DNA of 14,366 bases. It comes from Candidatus Woesearchaeota archaeon. GTDB lineage: Archaea; Nanobdellota; Nanobdellia; Woesearchaeales; GW2011-AR9. The notes under the pieces are model-generated. The model was not told where the DNA came from. It saw only the letters and a list, made by a program, of their open reading frames with translations, and made no database searches. Position 1 is the stretch's first letter. Each line of letters starts with the position of its first letter. The stretch is from assembly GCA_018303045.1 (NCBI GenBank), contig JAGVYX010000041.1, positions 1 through 14,366 on the forward strand, in the 5' to 3' direction. Shown one piece after another: positions 5,381 through 12,253 of this stretch. The translations under genes and the position numbers were made by a program.

Positions 5381-7003
5381 ATGGCCGGTTCTAGAACTTC
5401 CTTCCAGAAAGAATTAGATGATCTGTCCAACCTGCAGATTCCCAGCCGCCCGGCGACAGCTTGGGAAATTGAACATCAGATTCGAGAAGATTATGTTGGA
5501 CAGGAACGAGCCGTCAGGATTGTCAGCGCCGCTGCCGCGCACCATCTTAACGCCAGTTTAGACCCTAACAGCAGCTATCTTCGAGAAAATATTTTACTGA
5601 TCGGGCCCAGCGGCTCGGGAAAAACGCAGCTGGCGGAAAGAGTCGCCAAAGTTGCCGGCCGCAGATACTGCCGAACCGATGTAACTTCTCTTACTGAAGC
5701 CGGATATGTTGGCGAAGACGTAGACAGCATCATTAAGGGGCTGTTCAGCCCGGAGTTCAGCGATTTAGAGGAGGAAATTGCCGCAGTAGAGAAGGGCATC
5801 ATTTACATTGATGAAATTGACAAGTTAAAAATTTATTCTGAATCAGCAGAGCAAAAAGATGTCAGCGGCCGCGGAGTGCAGGAAGAACTGTTAAAAATTC
5901 TGGACGGGTATCCAGTTGCGCTGGCCCTAAAACGGGGAGGAAGAAAAGGCGGCGAAACCAGAGTTACCATAAATCCCTCCAAGATACTAATCATCACCGG
6001 CGGAGTTTTTTCCGGAATTGAGCAAATAGTTAAACAGAGAAAGGGCAGCCAGCTTGGTTTTGGCAGCCAACTGCAGAAGAACAATGAATTTACTTACAGT
6101 TCGATCACTGCTGAAGATCTGGAAACTTACGGCCTGCTTCCAGAATTATGCGGACGGCTGCCGGTTCTGGTTCCTTTAGAGAAACTAACCCAAGCTGAAC
6201 TGCGCTGGATTTTGCTTCAGGGCAGCAAATCTCCAGTTTTAAATGCCCAAAGAGCCCTGGAAATGTACGGTAAAAAATTGCAGTTCACTGACGAATGCCA
6301 GGATTATATAGTTAAAGAGGCTTACCATTCCAAAGCCGGAGCGAGAAAATTATCCGCTTATCGGACAGCCATGCTGGAATTAGAGGGATTGATGGCTTCT
6401 CTTCCGCAACAGGAATTTATTTTTACCAAAGAGATGCTGCTTAATCCAGGCAATTATGCTAGGTTGTGGAAAACCGAATTAAAACTGCCGGCCGCTAAAC
6501 TTAAATCAGTAGAAATTGTCCGGTCCGATTATGAGCTTGATGCTGATTCTGAAACGCAGGGATTTGTTATTGAAGGAAAAATTAATTCTCCGGCAGCAAA
6601 AATATTGGAATTTGAATATATTTATTCTCATAAGACTTCCACTGAATTCATGAAATTCTGCTATCTGGCCAGAGATGGAGCGGAAGCGGCAACAGAGTGT
6701 TCCAGAGTAAAATCGCGAAACCTGGAATATCATGACTCCTGCCAAAATTTAACTAAAGGAGATTTAATTAAAGGAGATTTAACTAAAGGAGATTTAATTA
6801 AAGGAGATTTAACTAAAGGAGATTTAATTAAAAGAGATTTAACTAAAGGAGATTTAATTAAAAGAGATTTAACTAAAGAAGATAAATCTTATTTTACTGA
6901 GCAGGTGCTTGATCCATTTCAAAACTTGATAAATCTAAAACAATTAAAGCAAAAATTCAGGGAAGAAGCCAAAAGAGCCAAAAAAATGCGCAGTGAACCG
7001 TAA
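5381..7003 (+). CDS. ClpX-like AAA+ unfoldase without zinc domain, with pentapeptide-repeat tail
   Basis: ClpX-type rings unfold proteins and feed them to a protease. This 540-residue protein has Walker A GPSGSGKT (75-82), pore loop GYVG (108-111), Walker B IIYIDEID (140-147), GRLP with arginine finger Arg259, and a sensor 2-like GARKL (320-324). LGFGS (Leu225-Gly-Phe) sits where ClpX has its (I/L/V)GF ClpP-docking loop. The N-terminal zinc-binding domain of bacterial ClpX is absent, and the RKH pore loop reads RKG (188-190). About 170 C-terminal residues are extra: a region of no known fold (370-455), nine L[T/I]K[G/R/E]D repeats (457-501) and a basic coiled-coil-like end. Archaea usually use PAN/proteasome and LonB, so ClpX here suggests transfer from bacteria. 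No clpP is in the window. HslU is less likely given the LGF loop and length. Confidence 0.88.
   Translation: MAGSRTSFQKELDDLSNLQIPSRPATAWEIEHQIREDYVGQERAVRIVSAAAAHHLNASLDPNSSYLRENILLIGPSGSGKTQLAERVAKVAGRRYCRTDVTSLTEAGYVGEDVDSIIKGLFSPEFSDLEEEIAAVEKGIIYIDEIDKLKIYSESAEQKDVSGRGVQEELLKILDGYPVALALKRGGRKGGETRVTINPSKILIITGGVFSGIEQIVKQRKGSQLGFGSQLQKNNEFTYSSITAEDLETYGLLPELCGRLPVLVPLEKLTQAELRWILLQGSKSPVLNAQRALEMYGKKLQFTDECQDYIVKEAYHSKAGARKLSAYRTAMLELEGLMASLPQQEFIFTKEMLLNPGNYARLWKTELKLPAAKLKSVEIVRSDYELDADSETQGFVIEGKINSPAAKILEFEYIYSHKTSTEFMKFCYLARDGAEAATECSRVKSRNLEYHDSCQNLTKGDLIKGDLTKGDLIKGDLTKGDLIKRDLTKGDLIKRDLTKEDKSYFTEQVLDPFQNLINLKQLKQKFREEAKRAKKMRSEP
6751..6885 (+). repeat. Nine 15-bp tandem repeats encoding L[T/I]K[G/R/E]D
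   Basis: Units of the type AACTAAAGGAGATTT and AATTAAAGGAGATTT alternate nine times, the last units with AAAAGAG or AAAGAAG. Each encodes five residues, giving a charged, probably flexible stretch. Each unit also contains a Shine-Dalgarno-like AAAGGAG or near form. Units are almost identical at DNA level, so the expansion is recent. Confidence 0.95.
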
Positions 7004-8767
7004 ATGCCCGACGATGCCCGAGATTGGAATTTAGATGATATTCTTGACGGCTATTCATTAGGCCAATGGTATTCTCAGATCAGAAAAAAGATTGGGAATT
7101 ACCACCGGTTGTTTAAGGCTATTAAGCCGAGCGTCAGCCGAAAGAAATTTGCTGAAATTTTAGTTTTAGAGCAGGAGTTGTATGATGCGGCCTGCAGGAT
7201 AAATGTCTTTACCGATCTAAGGCTGGCTGTTTCGCCTTCACCTGATCGAAAAGAAGAAAGAAAAAAGGCCGACAAATTGATTGTAGCGGTAGAAGAAATC
7301 TCTGATAATACAGAAAAATGGATTAGAGGATGGAAAATTGAAGGCAAGCTCAAAGGCCTTGACGAAAAAAATTATCAAAGATTAAAGACAGCTGTTCCTG
7401 GGTTGGAATATTTATTGGAAACGAGGCGAAGCAGGAAAGAACTGACAGAAGACGAGTCCGCAGACTTTTCGGAATGTTCAGCTCAAAAAGCAGAATTAAC
7501 TGAAGATTATCAGCGAATAATGTCGCATCTGCGCTTTCAGTTTAAGCCGCCAAACACGCCGCAGGTTCTAGAATACAGCTATGATGATATTCGCAAAAAA
7601 TTAGTTACAGGAACCAGGGAAGAAAGAAAAACAGCAGAAGAAACTCTTTACAGCGGGCTTCGCCAATCAGCCAATGAACTATTTGCCAACTTGAAAAATA
7701 GTTGTAAAAGCAATACTGAACGAGCCAAAGCGTCAGGATATTCTTCAATCTTTGAAGAAAGATGCAGTCAATTAGAGTTAAGCTGTGATATAATTAATAC
7801 TATACTAGCTATCAGCTCAGAACAACTTAAAGTCTACGAAAGATATTTTAAACACAAAGCTAAAATTCTTGGTGCGGAATCTTTAGAATCATGCGATCTT
7901 ATTTATGTTGCGCATGAACATCCTCAAAATATTCCCCTGAACCAGTCGCTAGAAAAAATTATTTTAGCTTTTGATAATCTTTCTTCGGAATTCGCTGAAA
8001 GCGCTAAAAGAGTTATTGATGAGAACCACCTAAGAACAATTCCCTTATCTTTATCTTCTCAGAATGCTCTCAGCATGGCTGTAGCCCCGGAGGTTTTGCC
8101 TTATGTTCAAGTTAATTATCTTGATACTATTGATGATTATGTTATTTTAGCCCACGAATTGGGACATGCTGCCCATTTCTGGATAGCCCGAAGAAACTGG
8201 CCGAGCTTATTTGAAGGAAATGATTTAATCTGCGAAACTATCTCTACTTTTTCAGAAATGCTGGCTCTGGACGTTCTGGTAGAGACATCGCCATTAGAAC
8301 ACAGAAAAGCCATCTTTGATTGCGCTGTCCTAAACAGCTGGCTATACAATTTCAGAGCCATACAAATCACAGAATTTGAAAAACAAATTCACGCTGCCTT
8401 TGAACGAGGTGAATCTTCAATTGAGGAAATTTCTGCTATTTATGCGCAGCAGCAGAATAAGTTGTTTAATAATTCAGTAGCCTTTCATCCAGACAGCCGG
8501 TACGATTGGATGATTCGAGATGTCTTTGAATCGCCATTTTATTGGTTTAATTACTGTTTTGGCCAGTTAGCCGCCATGCAGTTATATCAAAACAACCAAG
8601 ATAAAGGAAAAGAATACGCGCCTAAAATTATCAACTTAATGAGGGCAGGAAACACCAAACCGCCTCTAGAACTTCTGCAGGAAGCCGGAGTTAATCTTAC
8701 CGACAAGAAACAAATTGAGAAAAGTTTTCAAGTAATAACCACGTGGATGGATCAATTGGAAAAGTGA
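7004..8767 (+). CDS. pepF: M3-family oligopeptidase (oligoendopeptidase F-like)
   Basis: This cytoplasmic zinc metallopeptidase cuts short peptides. It has 587 residues, close to the family's usual 560-600. The zinc site is AHELGHAAHF, with His384, Glu385 and His388, and third ligand Glu411 in CETISTFSEM. The C-terminal region YWFNYCFGQLAAMQLY followed by PPLELLQEAGV is typical of the PepF branch. The helical N-terminal part (1-200) is divergent and charged. The ATG directly follows the TAA of the ClpX-like gene (TAAATG, no gap), so the two are co-transcribed and probably translationally coupled. The pairing suggests that peptides released after unfolding and proteolysis are degraded further; that link is inference. 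A terminator follows. Confidence 0.93.
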   Translation: MPDDARDWNLDDILDGYSLGQWYSQIRKKIGNYHRLFKAIKPSVSRKKFAEILVLEQELYDAACRINVFTDLRLAVSPSPDRKEERKKADKLIVAVEEISDNTEKWIRGWKIEGKLKGLDEKNYQRLKTAVPGLEYLLETRRSRKELTEDESADFSECSAQKAELTEDYQRIMSHLRFQFKPPNTPQVLEYSYDDIRKKLVTGTREERKTAEETLYSGLRQSANELFANLKNSCKSNTERAKASGYSSIFEERCSQLELSCDIINTILAISSEQLKVYERYFKHKAKILGAESLESCDLIYVAHEHPQNIPLNQSLEKIILAFDNLSSEFAESAKRVIDENHLRTIPLSLSSQNALSMAVAPEVLPYVQVNYLDTIDDYVILAHELGHAAHFWIARRNWPSLFEGNDLICETISTFSEMLALDVLVETSPLEHRKAIFDCAVLNSWLYNFRAIQITEFEKQIHAAFERGESSIEEISAIYAQQQNKLFNNSVAFHPDSRYDWMIRDVFESPFYWFNYCFGQLAAMQLYQNNQDKGKEYAPKIINLMRAGNTKPPLELLQEAGVNLTDKKQIEKSFQVITTWMDQLEK

Positions 8768-8796
8768 AAAAAATATAATTACAAAAAAAAAGTCAG

Positions 8797-8845
8797 AAAG
8801 CCATTAGCTTTAGCCAATGGATGAATAACCTCATCGGGCTTTTTT
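8797..8845 (+). terminator. Terminator after the oligopeptidase gene
   Basis: AAAGCC (8797-8802) can pair with GGCTTT (8837-8842), enclosing a GATGA/TCATC hairpin. The 3' arm runs into a T6 tract (8840-8845). It starts 30 nt after the stop codon of the operon's last gene. Confidence 0.5.
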
Positions 8846-9089
8846 GTGTCCTGAAGTGAATAATTTTAGTCCATCCAGAATTTTTTGTATAATCGTTTTT
8901 ACTTCTTTCTCGAATTGAGATATTTACCTAGCAAAAAGCATAGGTCTAAGAAATCTTAAGCAGCTTTATTTCTAAAAGTAGCTTTATTTCTAAAAGCAGC
9001 TTTTCATTTAAAATTTTGCTGGCATTTTTCGCGGTCATTAAAATCTAAGATTAAGTTGTCATTTAATTCTATTGTTTATTTAGCTTTTC
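8846..9089. other. Intergenic spacer between convergent operons, without genes
   Basis: AT-rich spacer. I see no open frame with a credible start, no tRNA-like or box C/D structure, and no promoter serving a neighbour. Its only structure is an 18-bp tandem repeat (8962-9004). Confidence 0.6.
8962..9004 (+). repeat. 18-bp intergenic tandem repeat, 2.4 copies
   Basis: AGCTTTATTTCTAAAAGT (8962-8979) is followed by a copy differing in the last base (8980-8997) and by the first seven bases of a third (8998-9004). Confidence 0.9.
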
Positions 9090-9132
9090 AAAAAATAAAA
9101 AAAGAGCCGTTCTATCCTTAATCATAGAACGG
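9090..9132 (-). terminator. Intrinsic terminator whose loop holds the stop codon
   Basis: On the minus strand CCGTTCTAT (9132-9124) pairs perfectly with ATAGAACGG (9115-9107), a 9-bp stem with an 8-nt loop. It is followed by CT and a T7-A-T6 tract (9103-9090). The TAA of the last gene (9118-9120) lies in the loop, so the stem overlaps the final codons. Confidence 0.85.
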
Positions 9133-10014
9133 AACATCAATTTCCTTGATCCCATTTTCCGCCAGACTGCCATTTTTAAAAGTCAATTGAAGCAATAATG
9201 CGCCTAAGTTATGTGATGGTTCAGCATCAGAATAATTTTCCGGCGGCTGGTTCTGGGTGGTTCCAATCATGATCGCATTTACGCCCAGATGAATGCCGCT
9301 CCACCGCTGGTTATAGTATCCAACTACCTGGATATCCGGCTTTTCTCCGCCGCCATAACTTTCAATAATTTTCTGAATCGGGTGGGAGATGGTATAAGGC
9401 TTTCGGCTTCCGTTTTTAGGACTGACCAAAGCCAAGGTTGTTTTGGGGGCAATGCGCACTTTAGCATTATGCCAGCCAAGGAAATTTAAATCTTCTCTTA
9501 ACGAATCCAGATCCATGCAGACATTAGTCTTTTCCATCCAAATAGAGCCGTCATCAGCGACGACTTTTTCCAATCGCTTAAAAAAACTGCGCTCATTGCG
9601 CCCGCCAATAAAATAGGTGGGAACGCCGATTTTAGGATACGCCTGGCCAATGTAATCCAGCATGCCATCATAATCCTGGCATAAAATATGCTCTACATGA
9701 GTTGCTCCTTTAGCATACCCTTCTGTAATGTTGCCGCAGTGAAGCACGTAAGACACTTTAAATTTTTTAAACAGATCGTAGACTGTATGAAGGATGTCCA
9801 ATCTAGCGTATTTGCTGTTAAGGCAGGTGTCGGAAATTAAGCCAATTGTTAAGCGGTTATTAACAACATATTCAGATAAATCTTTAACAGGATAGGAAGA
9901 CGGATGTTTGGCCGCATCAACAATATTGCGCAATTCTGAAGGAGTTAAGCGCTTTTCCGCAGCTAACCTCAAAACTTTTTGTTCTAATTTCTGTTTTTTC
10001 TTGGATTCAGTCAT
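9118..10014 (-). CDS. Calcineurin-like phosphoesterase homologue with degenerate active site (pseudoenzyme)
   Basis: The 298 residues keep the metallophosphoesterase framework: TIGLISD, VLHCGNITEG, PTYFIGG, a QKIIESYGGGEKPDI segment and VVGYYN. The metal ligands are largely replaced. SDxH reads SDTC (Asp62 kept, His to Cys64), GDxxD reads GNITE (Asp to Asn95), GNHD reads GRNE (139-141), the HP motif reads SP (198-199), and GHxH reads GYYN (His to Tyr233 and Asn235). It is therefore very probably inactive as a phosphoesterase and may bind its neighbour or a nucleic acid. The reading frame is intact and the fold's core is kept, so this is not simple decay. The start overlaps the stop of the active paralogue (ATGA, 10011-10014) behind a GGGGTGAT ribosome-binding site. 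Confidence 0.85.
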   Translation of the reverse strand: MTESKKKQKLEQKVLRLAAEKRLTPSELRNIVDAAKHPSSYPVKDLSEYVVNNRLTIGLISDTCLNSKYARLDILHTVYDLFKKFKVSYVLHCGNITEGYAKGATHVEHILCQDYDGMLDYIGQAYPKIGVPTYFIGGRNERSFFKRLEKVVADDGSIWMEKTNVCMDLDSLREDLNFLGWHNAKVRIAPKTTLALVSPKNGSRKPYTISHPIQKIIESYGGGEKPDIQVVGYYNQRWSGIHLGVNAIMIGTTQNQPPENYSDAEPSHNLGALLLQLTFKNGSLAENGIKEIDVPFYD

Positions 10015-11021
10015 GCTCTATCACCCCGCAATACGCCATAATCTTCCCGGCCGTTTATTGCGTATTCCAGCTGCTGATGATGAAGCAAGGCAATCGACCC
10101 TTTTTCACTATAATATGCATCGACTAAAATTCCGCCTAAATGAGCATGCAGATCTTTTGTTCTCATCCAGCCGCTTTGCTTCTCCATCGTTCCTGCCTGA
10201 AAAATATGAACATTTCTCTTAAACAAGTAATCCATTTTATGATAATGCCCAATTACTAAAACATGCGGCTTTAAACTGCCTTCCAGAGCTTCCACGTGCT
10301 GCTGCGGCTGATAAGAACGCCCTTTAGCGCTGCCTTTGGACGGGTGCCGGATGCGAATCCACGTTGGGCCAGTTTCAGCCATCATTTTCTTAGTCAATTT
10401 AGCATGCTCCTGCGGAGCACTTGCTTTTAATAGCATTTTCCGATAATTCGCCTGAAGAGGCACATTTCCTTCATTCATGCCCAGGTAATGCAAATCTAGC
10501 CTTCTGCCAGCAATAAGCTCGCAAATATCAACGTCCATCCAGTTAAGGTACGTTTCATCGTGATTGCCGCCAATGAAAAAAGTAGGTATCCCCAAATCAG
10601 GCCATTCATTTACGCAAAATTCAGTAACTCTGTTTACTCCCTGCACAACCAGCCCATATTTCTGATGATGGCGCATATTTTCACCATCAGTAACATCACC
10701 GCTTTGCACAATAAATTCTGCTCCTTCCTCCTTAGCCAGGTGAAGAACTCTTTTAAACCGGTTAAAATCGCATCCATAACCGCCATCTTCTGCGCGGGCA
10801 TTCATGTGCAGATCGCCAATAATTAAAAAGCGGGTATGTTTGCTGGGCATCTGGTGAATTATTGGAGAAGTCAGCGAGCCATTTTGTGGCCCTTGCAGGC
10901 AATTCAGCAAGTCCCGATAATTTCGGTCATTTAAATTTGACCCCTGCAAAATTTCCTGAAGCTTTTTCTCTTCTGAATTAATCGCTGCTTCCAAAGTCGC
11001 GCTTTCCTTTTTTTTCACCAT
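10011..11021 (-). CDS. Calcineurin-like metallophosphoesterase with complete active site
   Basis: A dinuclear-metal phosphoesterase of 336 residues. It has GDLH (Asp70, His72), SGDVTDG (Asp109), GGNHDE (Asn153, His154), IRHP (His226) and IGHYH (His259, His261), so all expected ligands are present. Residues 1-62 are a charged helical extension. The substrate (nucleic acid, nucleotide or phosphoprotein) cannot be read from sequence. I chose the ATG at 11019-11021, which has a perfect GGAGGT (11029-11034) 7 nt upstream; a GTG three codons earlier would overlap that site. It lies 48 nt after the serine protease gene and overlaps the degenerate paralogue by 4 nt, a strongly coupled pair. Confidence 0.9.
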   Translation of the reverse strand: MVKKKESATLEAAINSEEKKLQEILQGSNLNDRNYRDLLNCLQGPQNGSLTSPIIHQMPSKHTRFLIIGDLHMNARAEDGGYGCDFNRFKRVLHLAKEEGAEFIVQSGDVTDGENMRHHQKYGLVVQGVNRVTEFCVNEWPDLGIPTFFIGGNHDETYLNWMDVDICELIAGRRLDLHYLGMNEGNVPLQANYRKMLLKASAPQEHAKLTKKMMAETGPTWIRIRHPSKGSAKGRSYQPQQHVEALEGSLKPHVLVIGHYHKMDYLFKRNVHIFQAGTMEKQSGWMRTKDLHAHLGGILVDAYYSEKGSIALLHHQQLEYAINGREDYGVLRGDRA

Positions 11022-11069
11022 CTTCACCACCTCCCATTTTGTTCAATTTCTTGCGAATTTCATTATAAT

Positions 11070-12005
11070 TTATCTGGCGCATTTGCCGGTAACATAATGT
11101 TCCAGCGGCCGCCGGCCGTTCTCGGAATAATTCTTCAAAACTTCCGCAATATTCTTAGCCCCAACTGCTCCGCCAGTGCCAACACTGTCGCCTTTATCTA
11201 AAATTTTAAAGGCAGTTATGCCAACTAGCTGCAGATGCTTATTTTCGATGGCAAACAATGGCCCGCCAGATTCTCCGCTGACCGCGCTGCCATTAAAATG
11301 AACCCAAGGATTATCTGGAGTTACTGCCGCTCGAACCTTGCCATCAAAAAAAGCCCGGGGTCCGGCAAAACCATACGCGGCTCCTAAAATATAATCGCCA
11401 GGCATTACTTCCATCCCCAGGCAGTTATTATAAACAGGCAAAGTTGAATCTTCTAACTTAATTATGGTTAAATCCCGATCGCAGTCTCTAAAGACCACCC
11501 GGCCTTTTTTAGCGCCAACAGTTAAACTATAAGCAGAACGCCAATCGTCGCAGAGATCTTCATTAAAGGGGATGACATGATTGGCAGTGAGGGCATAACG
11601 GGTTCCATCCCGGCCGGACAGGATAATTGCCGAGCCGATATTTGTAGATTGGGTATTCTCATAGGACGGCGCCCTTCTGGTAAAATTCACGCTTACTTTT
11701 TGCACTGCCGCCATTACTTCGTCACGAATGGCTTTATCAACAGAACGATCATTTTTATCATAATTAGAAACAGTTGAAGTTGCCGCCGCTTCAGTTAATT
11801 CATCAAATTTAACTAAAGGAGAAATTGGCGAGGGAGAAATTGGCAAAGGTGGAATTGGCGGAGTTGCTTCGGCAACAACTTCCACAACATTAACCCCCGG
11901 CGGAGGATGAGGAGAATTTTTTTTATTAACCTGCAAGGGAGCGCAAGCGAGATTCAGGCCAGCCACAGAAGAAACTAATAGAGCTAAACTACCACTTTTC
12001 GCCAT
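11070..12005 (-). CDS. Exported trypsin-like serine protease (S1 type)
   Basis: 311 residues. The N-terminus has a short signal peptide (MAKSGSLALLVSSVAG, then LNLAC). Cys21 could be a lipid anchor, but the lipobox is imperfect because Asn holds the -3 position. A Pro-rich linker (33-64) follows. The catalytic triad is visible: His143 in TANHV, Asp178 in DLTIIKL and Ser246 in GESGGP. No PDZ domain is attached, unlike HtrA/DegP. It probably works outside the membrane. The ATG at 12003-12005 is preceded by GGAG with a 6-nt gap; an upstream TTG would overlap that site. It is the first gene of an operon with two phosphoesterase homologues, a puzzling mix of an exported protease and apparently cytoplasmic proteins. 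Confidence 0.9.
   Translation of the reverse strand: MAKSGSLALLVSSVAGLNLACAPLQVNKKNSPHPPPGVNVVEVVAEATPPIPPLPISPSPISPLVKFDELTEAAATSTVSNYDKNDRSVDKAIRDEVMAAVQKVSVNFTRRAPSYENTQSTNIGSAIILSGRDGTRYALTANHVIPFNEDLCDDWRSAYSLTVGAKKGRVVFRDCDRDLTIIKLEDSTLPVYNNCLGMEVMPGDYILGAAYGFAGPRAFFDGKVRAAVTPDNPWVHFNGSAVSGESGGPLFAIENKHLQLVGITAFKILDKGDSVGTGGAVGAKNIAEVLKNYSENGRRPLEHYVTGKCAR
11818..11862 (-). repeat. Three 15-bp repeats encoding the Pro-rich linker
   Basis: Three adjacent 15-bp units (plus strand GGAGAAATTGGCGAG and variants) encode five residues each on the minus strand: PPIPP, LPISP, SPISP. They build the flexible linker between signal peptide and protease domain. Confidence 0.8.
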
Positions 12006-12077
12006 AGCACACTCCACCAAATCTTATATTCGATTATTCTAAATTAAATACTCTCAGATTAAATACTGCCAGAATTC

Positions 12078-12107
12078 TTTATAAATCTTCACCATTAACT
12101 TTATATA
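12078..12107 (-). promoter_or_regulatory. Two TATA-like boxes upstream of the serine protease operon
   Basis: On the minus strand TATATAAAG (12099-12107) and GATTTATAAA (12078-12087) are both good archaeal TATA boxes. They predict starts near 12075 and 12055, giving leaders of about 50-75 nt that retain the GGAG site before the protease ATG. Confidence 0.45.
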
Positions 12108-12116
12108 TTTCTTGAT

Positions 12117-12134
12117 TTAATCTAGTGTTGCCAT
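12117..12134 (-). CDS. Five-codon upstream ORF (MATLD) copying the protease start context
   Basis: ATG-GCA-ACA-CTA-GAT-TAA follows GGGGAGTGTGTT. Its start context GGAGTGTGTTATGGC matches that of the protease gene (GGAGTGTGCTATGGC) at 14 of 15 positions. It is either a regulatory mini-ORF or the remnant of a duplicated gene start. It is read only if transcription begins upstream of the two TATA boxes at 12078-12107. Confidence 0.3.
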   Translation of the reverse strand: MATLD

Positions 12135-12222
12135 AACACACTCCCCTTTCTGGATCTCTTTAACCGGGATTATGGGAGGGGGAGCTTTTATTTTTTAATA
12201 TCATATCTACATTCTACAAATT

Positions 12223-12230
12223 TTTATATA
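12223..12230 (+). promoter_or_regulatory. TATA box of the Mre11-like gene (leaderless)
   Basis: TTTATATA is centred about 27 nt before the ATG at 12254 with no ribosome-binding site between, the same arrangement as at the ClpX-like gene. Confidence 0.6.
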
Positions 12231-12253
12231 CAACTCTTAAACCAAACGAACTC

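Noticed and set aside
6751..6885. Repeat array considered as a CRISPR
   Set aside because: Units are 15 bp, directly adjacent with no spacers, and lie in frame in a gene.
12166..12182. G-rich stretch as a possible G-quadruplex
   Set aside because: Only three separate runs of three or more G are present.
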